A stretch of 64,000 nucleotides of DNA from Leptospira langatensis (GTDB taxonomy: Bacteria > Spirochaetota > Leptospiria > Leptospirales > Leptospiraceae), in contig NZ_RQER01000006.1 in the NCBI RefSeq assembly GCF_004770615.1, positions 434,001 through 498,000 of the forward strand. Reading direction: 5' to 3'. The notes beneath the pieces were generated by a model. It had not been told where the DNA came from, did not search any database, and worked only from the letters and a program-made list of their open reading frames with translations. Of the stretch, positions 57,315-64,000 are shown piece after piece. Each line of letters starts with the position of its first letter. Position 1 is the stretch's first letter. A program made the position numbers and the translations under genes.

Positions 57315-58457
57315 ATGCGCCTGAGTAATATAGATCAAAAAACAAAAAGCCGGAGAAAATTCCTCTCTTCCGTTCTTCCTATCCTTTTTCTTTCCATTTT
57401 ATTTTTTGCCGCAGATCAGGACAGATTTGCAGCCGATCCTGCAAAGGTTGAACACAAAGATAAGGCCTTCAAAGGATTTAAATTCCCACAAGATCATTTG
57501 TTCCACAAAGGTTATAAGGTCGAATGGTGTTATTTCATCGGGATCTTGGATACAGACCAAGGAAAGCAACTCGGCTACGAGCTTAGTTTCTTTCGTGCGT
57601 ATCTAGGCTCCAAGGTTGCCGTATATCCCGTACATTTTGCAATCTCCGATATGAGCGACGAAACGCATAAATTTACGCAGACTCTGGAAAGAGAGTTAGG
57701 CGATGTAGCGGGACAAAACACAACTTCTCTTTGGAGCGGCGATTATCGGATGGAAGTTACCGGTCCCGGAAGTATCACCATCTCCGCATTTCCGAGAACG
57801 GAGGCTGGTTTCGGTTTAGAACTGGAACTTTCTTCCAAGCCTAAGGATGTTTTGGTTCACGGAAAGAATGGAAAATCTTTCAAGAGCAGGACGAATCCGA
57901 AATTCTACTCTCATTATTATAGCGTCCCTCGAATGGAAACCAAGGGTTCTCTCTATTTAGAAGGAAAAGAATACAATGTAAGATCCGGCACGAGTTGGAT
58001 GGATCATGAATGGAGTAGCCCAGAAGGTTCAGAAGCGAACTTCGATCTTTCTTCTAAGGATATTTCTTGGGATTGGATCTGTATCCAAATGGAAGATGGA
58101 TCGGATATCATGGCCTTCAATTTTAGAAGCAAATCGTCCCCGGTGGCGGAGACATTCGGAACGTACAGAGGACCGGACGGCAAGGTAATCCTTTTCGAAA
58201 AAGAGAACGAGTTGAGTTTTCAGTCGGAAGATAAGACCTGGAAGAGCAAGGTCACGAATATTTCCTATAAATTAAAATGGAAATTAATTTCCGATCGTTT
58301 CAAACTGAATATCTCTCCTAAATTCGAGGAGCAAGAATTCGACGCTCGCAGCAGCACCGGTCTGGCATATTGGGAAGGCGGAGTGAACGTGAGCGGGGAA
58401 ATAGACGGAAAAACCGTAAAAGGGATCGGGTATTTAGAGCTAAAACCTTCTCGTTAA
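57315..58457 (+). CDS. Secreted CrtC/AttH-like lipocalin-fold protein
   Basis: 380 residues. Signal peptide (about 20-38), then segments typical of the carotenoid 1,2-hydratase/AttH family: VEWCYFIG with Trp-Cys-Tyr, FFRAYLG and SWMDHEWSS. The fold is two lipocalin-like barrels. CrtC members hydrate carotenoids; AttH-like members are of uncertain function. No carotenoid gene is nearby, so I name only the family. GAGG lies 13 bases before ATG 57315; nearer starts are closed by stops. Confidence 0.78.
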   Translation: MRLSNIDQKTKSRRKFLSSVLPILFLSILFFAADQDRFAADPAKVEHKDKAFKGFKFPQDHLFHKGYKVEWCYFIGILDTDQGKQLGYELSFFRAYLGSKVAVYPVHFAISDMSDETHKFTQTLERELGDVAGQNTTSLWSGDYRMEVTGPGSITISAFPRTEAGFGLELELSSKPKDVLVHGKNGKSFKSRTNPKFYSHYYSVPRMETKGSLYLEGKEYNVRSGTSWMDHEWSSPEGSEANFDLSSKDISWDWICIQMEDGSDIMAFNFRSKSSPVAETFGTYRGPDGKVILFEKENELSFQSEDKTWKSKVTNISYKLKWKLISDRFKLNISPKFEEQEFDARSSTGLAYWEGGVNVSGEIDGKTVKGIGYLELKPSR

Positions 58458-58568
58458 ATATTTCATCGACCGAATCCTAAGAAAAGATCTTTATCCGTAA
58501 ATACGGACGTAGAAAATTGTTGGATTCTGTAGGAACTCCTACACCCGCAGAACAGGGCAAGAACTGAG

Positions 58569-59582
58569 ATGAGAAACTATTTTCTAAAAAGAATGATCCT
58601 GATCCTTCCTACCATCCTAGGGATCACTTTTATAGTATTCATCCTCTCTCATCTCGCCCCCGGCGGTCCCTTAGAAAGAGAGATCGCAAAGTTAAGAGGC
58701 TACGGAAGTGCGGAAGGAGCCCAGGCAAAGAGGATCAGTACAGAAGAGATCGATCTTCTGAAAAAGAAACTCCATTTGGACAAACCACTTCCTGTCGCTT
58801 ATTTGTATTGGTTATCCGAAGTAGCGCAACTAGATCTCGGAGAATCTAGATTGCATTCCCGTCCCGTAGACGAATTGATCTTCGAAAAGATCCCTGTGTC
58901 TCTTACCTTCGGGCTTTCCGGATTTTTGATCTCTTATCTGATCTGTATTCCACTAGGGATCACCAAGGCCATTCGCAGTGGGGAAAGTTTCGATAATAGT
59001 ACAAGCATTATCATTCTGATCGCGTATTCCATTCCCGTCTTTGCACTATCCATGCTACTCCTGTTCGTATTCGCTTCGGGGGAAGTATTCTCCTGGTTCC
59101 CACTCGGACATGAGATCTCCGACGAGTACGAAGGCCTTGGCTTCTTCGAGAAGATCGTAGATCGCTTAGATCATATGTTCCTGCCGGTGATCTGTTACGT
59201 GGCAAGTTCCTTTGCGGTTCTCACTCTACTAATGAAGAATTCTCTCTTGGATCAGATCTCCAAAGAATATGTTCGTACTGCGATGTCCAAAGGCCTGTCC
59301 TTCAAGGACGCCATCTACAAGCATGCGTTCCGAAATAGCTTGATCCCGATCGCGACAGGATTCGGTTCTAATCTGAGTTTAATACTCGCAGGGTCTCTTA
59401 TCATAGAACTAGTCTTTAGTATAGACGGGATCGGGCTACTTAGCTTCCAAGCGGTGACGGAAAGAGATACGGATCTGATGATGGGACTTCTTCTTATACA
59501 GAGCCTTCTTTCCTTAGTGGGAAATATTCTCTCCGATCTTTGTTACGTACTCATAGATCCTAGGATCAATTTCGACGCATGA
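58569..59582 (+). CDS. oppB: Oligopeptide-type ABC transporter permease 1
   Basis: 337 residues, DppB/OppB family with six helices. N-terminal [19 protein letters not shown] helix, then the EAA-type loop [25 protein letters not shown] (in parts VRTAMSKGL and HAFRNSLIP) that contacts the ATPases. It forms the membrane channel with the next gene's product. ATGA overlap at 59579 couples translation. The loop between helices 1 and 2 is about 90 residues, longer than average. Confidence 0.92.
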   Translation: MRNYFLKRMILILPTILGITFIVFILSHLAPGGPLEREIAKLRGYGSAEGAQAKRISTEEIDLLKKKLHLDKPLPVAYLYWLSEVAQLDLGESRLHSRPVDELIFEKIPVSLTFGLSGFLISYLICIPLGITKAIRSGESFDNSTSIIILIAYSIPVFALSMLLLFVFASGEVFSWFPLGHEISDEYEGLGFFEKIVDRLDHMFLPVICYVASSFAVLTLLMKNSLLDQISKEYVRTAMSKGLSFKDAIYKHAFRNSLIPIATGFGSNLSLILAGSLIIELVFSIDGIGLLSFQAVTERDTDLMMGLLLIQSLLSLVGNILSDLCYVLIDPRINFDA

Positions 59583-60616
59583 ACTCCTTATTCCAAAGAA
59601 GATTCGAAAAATTTAAAGCAAATAGGAAGGCATGGATCTCTCTTTGGATCCTTGGCCTTTCCTATGGGATCTCGTTGTTCGCTCCCCTTCTGGTCAATAA
59701 CCAACCATGGATCGTTTCCTATTCAGGTTCTTGGAAATTCCCCATCTTCTTTTATTATACGGATAAGGATTTCGGAGGCACGGAGCTTTCTCCTACGAAT
59801 TATAAAAGGCTCGCGACTAGGGAAGATTTTCAAAACGGAAGCAATTGGGTCCTCTTTCCACCAGTATCTTACGGTTATAACGAAGATAGTTTGGAAACTA
59901 TGGAGAAGGACGATAATCCTCCTTCTGCTCCGAACGCAAAGCATTGGTTGGGAACGGACGACCGAGGAAGAGATGTATTCACTCGTATCTTTTATGCGTA
60001 CAGGAACTCTCTTAGCTTCGGTTTAATACTCGTATTCATAGAATTCCTTTTCGGGACCATGATAGGCGGGATCCAAGGATACTACGGAAAAAGGACCGAT
60101 ATCATCTTACAAAGATTCATAGAGGTCCTCTCTGCCATTCCCTTCTTATATTTGATATTAATCATGGGCTCCTTCTTCGGAAGAGGATTCATCGTTTTGG
60201 GAGTCACTTACTCCGCATTGAGTTGGATCGGTATCAGTATGTACATGCGCGGGGAATTTTATAGATCCAAGACGCTTACCTATGTGGACGCAGCAAGAGC
60301 CTTAGGAGTTAGCTCTTGGAAGATCATGAGGAATCATATCCTTCCAAATGCTCTGACTCCTTTAGTTACGTTCCTACCGTTCACTTTGATCGGAGCTATT
60401 TCCATCTTAAGCGCGTTAGACTTCTTAGGATATGGGATTCCGGCCCCAAATCCTTCTTGGGGAGAGATGATAAGCCAAGGAAGAGAGAATATCAGAGCCT
60501 GGTGGTTGATCGGATTTCCTTCTTTGGCTTTGGCTCTAACTATCTTATTATCTTCCTTTGTAGGAGAAGGAATACGGGATTCTTTCGATTCCAAGGACAA
60601 GGTAGTGTACGAATGA
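59579..60616 (+). CDS. oppC: Oligopeptide-type ABC transporter permease 2
   Basis: 345 residues, OppC/DppC family with an N-terminal helix, a large periplasmic loop (about 45-130, containing the family [15 protein letters not shown]) and five further helices. The EAA-type loop is [23 protein letters not shown] (in parts AARALGVSS and RNHILPNAL). Partner of OppB. The stop overlaps the ATPase start by ATGA (60613-60616). Confidence 0.92.
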   Translation: MNSLFQRRFEKFKANRKAWISLWILGLSYGISLFAPLLVNNQPWIVSYSGSWKFPIFFYYTDKDFGGTELSPTNYKRLATREDFQNGSNWVLFPPVSYGYNEDSLETMEKDDNPPSAPNAKHWLGTDDRGRDVFTRIFYAYRNSLSFGLILVFIEFLFGTMIGGIQGYYGKRTDIILQRFIEVLSAIPFLYLILIMGSFFGRGFIVLGVTYSALSWIGISMYMRGEFYRSKTLTYVDAARALGVSSWKIMRNHILPNALTPLVTFLPFTLIGAISILSALDFLGYGIPAPNPSWGEMISQGRENIRAWWLIGFPSLALALTILLSSFVGEGIRDSFDSKDKVVYE

Positions 60617-61605
60617 AGAAGGAAAGCATTCTCACCGTATCCGATCTCAATCTGGAACTTCTGAAAGAAGGAGAGTACGTTCCTTTATTGGAGAATATCT
60701 CTTTCGATATCAAGAAGGGAGAGACTCTTGCTCTAGTCGGAGAATCCGGCTGTGGCAAATCCGTCTGTTCTGTTGCATTAACCAAACTTCTTCCGTTGAA
60801 CTTGTTTCGCTATTCCAAGGGAGAGGTATTATTCGAAGGCAAGGATCTGTTAAAAGCGGACTCTAACTCGCTTCGAAATGTCCGAGGAAACAAGATCGCT
60901 TATATCTTCCAAGAACCCTTCTCCGCATTGAATCCTTTGTTAAAGATCAAAGAACAAATGTGCGAGGCTTTTATTTCTCACCAATTAGGAAGTCGCAAAG
61001 AGGCCGAAGAAAAAGCGGAATACCTTTTAGCTTCGGTGGGAATTACCGATATAAAGATGCGGATGAATTGTTATCCCCATCAATTGAGCGGCGGGATCCT
61101 ACAAAGAGTCGGGATAGGAATGTCCTTAATGTGCGATCCTGAATTACTGATCGCCGATGAGCCTACCTCCGCTTTGGATGTGACCGTTCAAGCTCAGCTT
61201 GTGGATCTGCTACTAAAATTAAAAGAGAAGCTCAGCCTGTCCGTCCTGTTCATCTCTCATGATTTCGGATTGGTCAGCCATATCGCCGATCGGATCTGCG
61301 TTCTATATGCCGGAAGAGTGGCGGAGATCGGAAGCGTGGATGATGTATTGGATCATCCTTCCCATCCTTACACAAAGGATCTGCTGAATTCCCTCCCATC
61401 TCGATTTGCAAAAACAGGGATCTTCCAACCGATCGAAGGAAGAGTCCCTTCTCCCGGAAACTATCCGAACGGTTGTCATTATTCGAATCGTTGCAGACAT
61501 GCATTTGCCGATTGCAACAATTCCAAACCTACATTAAAGAACCAGAATGGACATGAGCATCTTTCCGCTTGTTTCTTGAATGAGAAGAAGGAGGTCTTGT
61601 CGTGA
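60613..61605 (+). CDS. oppD: Oligopeptide-type ABC transporter ATPase 1
   Basis: 330 residues from ATG 60613. Walker A GESGCGKS at 43-50, signature LSGGILQR, Walker [13 protein letters not shown] and the switch His in FISHDFG. The C-terminal oligopeptide/dipeptide extension has the Cys-rich [14 protein letters not shown] motif that can hold a [4Fe-4S] cluster in this family. A much longer frame from 60316 lies inside the permease and is rejected. Confidence 0.94.
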   Translation: MKKESILTVSDLNLELLKEGEYVPLLENISFDIKKGETLALVGESGCGKSVCSVALTKLLPLNLFRYSKGEVLFEGKDLLKADSNSLRNVRGNKIAYIFQEPFSALNPLLKIKEQMCEAFISHQLGSRKEAEEKAEYLLASVGITDIKMRMNCYPHQLSGGILQRVGIGMSLMCDPELLIADEPTSALDVTVQAQLVDLLLKLKEKLSLSVLFISHDFGLVSHIADRICVLYAGRVAEIGSVDDVLDHPSHPYTKDLLNSLPSRFAKTGIFQPIEGRVPSPGNYPNGCHYSNRCRHAFADCNNSKPTLKNQNGHEHLSACFLNEKKEVLS

Positions 61606-62564
61606 GCCTGTTAGAGATCAAGAACCTTCATGTAAGCTACGGAAAGGAAACCTTCTTCGGAAGGGAAAAGTCCAGCCTCAAGGCCGTCGAAGATGTAAGC
61701 CTGGAATTAGAACAAGGCGAGACCTTTAGTCTTGTTGGAGAATCAGGTTGCGGCAAATCCACCCTAGGACGAGCGGTGCTTCGCCTATTAAAACCCGATT
61801 CGGGATCCATCTTCTTTCAGGGACAAGAGATCCTCGGGCTAAAAGAGAAAGACTTTCTGCATTTTAGAAAGAAGATACAGATCGTATTTCAAGATCCTTA
61901 CTCGTCTTTAAATCCGCGCAGGAATATTAAGGATATCTTAACTGAAGGCCTGTTCATTCACGGGCAGTACACGGACCAGGAAGCGGAGAAAGAAGCGTCT
62001 GCAATTCTCGAAAAAGTCGGACTCTCTCCCGATATCCTAAGCAGATACCCTCATGAATTTTCCGGAGGACAGAGACAGAGGATCGCAATTGCAAGGGCCT
62101 TGATCCTAAAACCGGAGTTCGTACTCTTAGACGAAGCGGTCTCCGCCTTGGACGTTTCCAACCAAGCACAGGTGCTTTCCCTGCTCGCTCAGCTTAAACA
62201 AGAATTCGGTCTTTCTTACCTATTCGTTTCTCACGACCTGGGGATCGTTAAATCTATTTCGGATAAGATCGCAGTCATGTATTTGGGAAGGATCGTGGAG
62301 ATCGGGAGCAAGGAGAAGATCGTAGAAAGACCTTCGCATCCTTATACGAAGGCTTTGTTCGGTGCAGTCTTTGAAGTCGAAAATCGAAAAATAAGAAAAT
62401 CTCCCTTACAAGGAGAGGTCCCGAGCATTCTAAACAAACCGAAGGGATGTCATTTTCATACTCGTTGTCCGATCGCACAGCCAATCTGTTCACAAGAGAT
62501 CCCAAAATGGAAGGAAATCGGTAACGGACAGAAATCCTTTTGTCACTTTCCCGACGGAAACTAA
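61602..62564 (+). CDS. oppF: Oligopeptide-type ABC transporter ATPase 2
   Basis: 320 residues. GTG start at 61602 in a GTGA overlap with the oppD stop; GGAGG at 61590-61594 is the ribosome site. Walker A GESGCGKS at 46-53, signature LSGGQ-type FSGGQRQR, Walker [13 protein letters not shown], and C-terminal [14 protein letters not shown]. Together the four genes make a complete membrane and ATPase unit for peptide uptake, but a substrate-binding protein is not encoded here. Confidence 0.94.
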   Translation: MSLLEIKNLHVSYGKETFFGREKSSLKAVEDVSLELEQGETFSLVGESGCGKSTLGRAVLRLLKPDSGSIFFQGQEILGLKEKDFLHFRKKIQIVFQDPYSSLNPRRNIKDILTEGLFIHGQYTDQEAEKEASAILEKVGLSPDILSRYPHEFSGGQRQRIAIARALILKPEFVLLDEAVSALDVSNQAQVLSLLAQLKQEFGLSYLFVSHDLGIVKSISDKIAVMYLGRIVEIGSKEKIVERPSHPYTKALFGAVFEVENRKIRKSPLQGEVPSILNKPKGCHFHTRCPIAQPICSQEIPKWKEIGNGQKSFCHFPDGN

Positions 62565-62567
62565 ACC

Positions 62568-64000
62568 ATGCGCTCCTGGGACGTAATCAGCGGTTATTTA
62601 GAAGAAAAGAGGATCCGATATATTACGATTATCGCATTTTTCTTTTTAATATTTGCTCTGATTATCTATATTCCATTCGTAGAGAAGAAGGAAGTATATA
62701 AAGAATTCATACTAGATCAGCTCAGGAGTTCAACAGGGCTTGATATCCAAGTCGCCCAATCCGATCTGTATATTTTTCCATTTCCAGGAATAGAACTAGA
62801 TCAGATCGAGATCAGAAAGAACTCAGTCCTCATCGCTGTAAGCGACAAAGTCGATATAGATATTTCTTGGTTTGGACTTCTGAAAAGAAAGATAGAGATC
62901 AGGGATATTTCCATCAACGGTGGCTCTCTCTATTTGCAACGTAGAAAGGACGGCTCCTTTGATCTTCATGAATATTTAAAGGATGAACAGAAGAAGAAAG
63001 AAACCAAAACAAACGTTACTATACTTCTAGACGACGTAAATTCGAAGATCGGGCTCAGCGCTAGCGATTTTATTTCTGCGGCATTGAAAAACCTAGAAGT
63101 AAATAATTTTACTCTGGAATACAGAGAAGATAATCACGACCGAAATTATAAGGTTTATTTCAATAAGTCCAAAGCATCCGTTTCCTTCTATGAAACGGAT
63201 CTTGATATTACGTTCAACGGTTCCATAGACGATCAACCTATAGATCTGGAACTTTCCGGAGCTCTTTTAAAATTCCCGGTAAATTGGGAGAAGGTAAAGT
63301 TCTCAGTCGTTCTGAAAATCGAAGACCTCTCTCTTTCCCTTCTTAGGGATCTATTCTTCGTATTCCCTTTGGCCGATTTTTCCAAGACAAAAGTCTCCGG
63401 ACGAATAGAGGTCTATAAAGAAGAAGGGAACGAACTCAGTTTCAAGCTTCGGAACCAGATCAAGGATTTGGCATATAAAGGCGGATTGCCATTTGGGAAT
63501 ATAAAATTAAACGCAGATTTCGATCTGGATCCGATCCAAAAGAAGATCGCATTTCCTTTCGTAGAGGCTCTTTGGGAAGGGGTGGCCAAGGTAAACGCAA
63601 AAGGTAGCGTAAACTGGAAAAATAGAAGTTTAGGACAGTTCTATATCAAATCGGAATATGGGGATTATCATAATATTCTAAAGGTTTCAAAACTCTTCCA
63701 AGTCAAGGAAGATCTTTTCGATAAGGACAGTCCTCCGGGAATTTTCTATTTTACCGGAGAGTTCAACAACCTATTCGCATTCAAACATAGGTTTCCGTAC
63801 ATCAGTTTAGAAGCTAAGTATGTGGATCCGATGATTTCTATTCCGAAATTCCATGCTTATATCTACAACGGAGAGATCATCGGGAAAGCAAAGATCTACC
63901 CTATGATCCCTCGCATCGAGGTAGAGGGAGACGCCCATCGCTTACAAGTGGATCGGGTCCTTTTACCGTACGTTTCGGAAAGAGTAATGATCGGCGAGCT
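62568..64000 (+). CDS. AsmA-like membrane-anchored protein, 5' part
   Basis: The frame from ATG 62568 is open to the window end (477 residues visible). A cytoplasmic N-terminal stub is followed by one hydrophobic helix (about 19-37) and then a long extracytoplasmic region with segments typical of AsmA/DUF748 proteins: IEIRDISINGGSLYLQR, and repeated beta-strand pairs. AsmA-like proteins bridge inner and outer membranes and move phospholipids; that role is inferred here. ATG is 4 bases after the oppF stop, so it may be read through from the transporter. The 3' end lies outside. Confidence 0.72.
   Translation, partial: MRSWDVISGYLEEKRIRYITIIAFFFLIFALIIYIPFVEKKEVYKEFILDQLRSSTGLDIQVAQSDLYIFPFPGIELDQIEIRKNSVLIAVSDKVDIDISWFGLLKRKIEIRDISINGGSLYLQRRKDGSFDLHEYLKDEQKKKETKTNVTILLDDVNSKIGLSASDFISAALKNLEVNNFTLEYREDNHDRNYKVYFNKSKASVSFYETDLDITFNGSIDDQPIDLELSGALLKFPVNWEKVKFSVVLKIEDLSLSLLRDLFFVFPLADFSKTKVSGRIEVYKEEGNELSFKLRNQIKDLAYKGGLPFGNIKLNADFDLDPIQKKIAFPFVEALWEGVAKVNAKGSVNWKNRSLGQFYIKSEYGDYHNILKVSKLFQVKEDLFDKDSPPGIFYFTGEFNNLFAFKHRFPYISLEAKYVDPMISIPKFHAYIYNGEIIGKAKIYPMIPRIEVEGDAHRLQVDRVLLPYVSERVMIGE

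Noticed and set aside
60316..60612. 99-residue N-terminal extension of OppD
   Set aside because: It lies inside oppC in another frame; family homology and a perfect ATGA junction start at 60613.

Overview
The window looks like a chromosomal segment from a spirochaete of the genus Leptospira, probably a saprophytic or intermediate species. This is an inference from the mix of genes: several SpLip-like lipoproteins with loose lipoboxes, a membrane-bound AraC regulator with a 7TM-DISM sensor, a FadL-type porin, cobalamin genes under a B12 riboswitch, and moderate G+C with unusually dense GATC. Gene density is high on both strands. I saw no prophage, integrase, insertion sequence, CRISPR array or rRNA.

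Layout. 1-4300 (+): the 3' end of nirB, then nirD, a siroheme SUMT gene, a moaC-mogA fusion and moeA, i.e. nitrite reduction plus siroheme and molybdenum cofactor supply. 4358-5824: isocitrate dehydrogenase with a hairpin beside its Shine-Dalgarno. 5825-8144 (-): a PAS histidine kinase overlapping a lone receiver. 8555-12686: a small ferredoxin (-), a Gdh3/GMC oxidoreductase pair, tRNA-Ser(GGA), DUF2905 and an aminotransferase. 12758-15594: an AraC/7TM-DISM regulator (-), a likely unannotated structured RNA with a perfect terminator, and a sigma-70-like factor. 15636-23799 (-): an M14-like peptidase, a four-gene envelope operon (lipoprotein, helical protein, MotB-like protein, lipoprotein), a DUF455 protein, an RsbW-like ATPase, gltX and a lipoprotein.

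24025-27551 (+): a compact type IIA topoisomerase pair that is not ordinary gyrase. 27723-29063 (-): an amine oxidase. 29200-33579 (+): a cobalamin riboswitch followed by two lipoproteins, cobT, cobS and a cobC-like phosphatase. 33661-38547: a vWA protein converging on two tandem DUF4139 proteins. 38663-45512 (-): a sterol desaturase-family protein, a FadL-like porin, a ClC channel, a hypothetical protein and a CPBP protease. 45591-47620 (+): a LysM/M23 peptidase and a beta-propeller protein. 47665-53638 (-): a full assimilatory sulfate operon (cysH, cysD, cysN, SUMT, precorrin-2 dehydrogenase, cysI). 54154-58457: an LTA-synthase-like sulfatase, an LpxL-family acyltransferase (-) and a CrtC/AttH-like protein. 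58569-62564 (+): an oligopeptide-type ABC transporter without a binding protein. 62568-end: an AsmA-like protein cut by the window edge.

How the parts fit. The nitrite and sulfate loci both end in siroheme enzymes and each carries its own SUMT; only the sulfate locus has the dehydrogenase/chelatase, so the two may share it. The B12 locus looks like lower-ligand assembly plus surface capture, not full de novo synthesis. The least explained items are the structured RNA at 14461-14613, the MotB-like envelope operon, the compact topoisomerase and the B12-linked surface lipoproteins.
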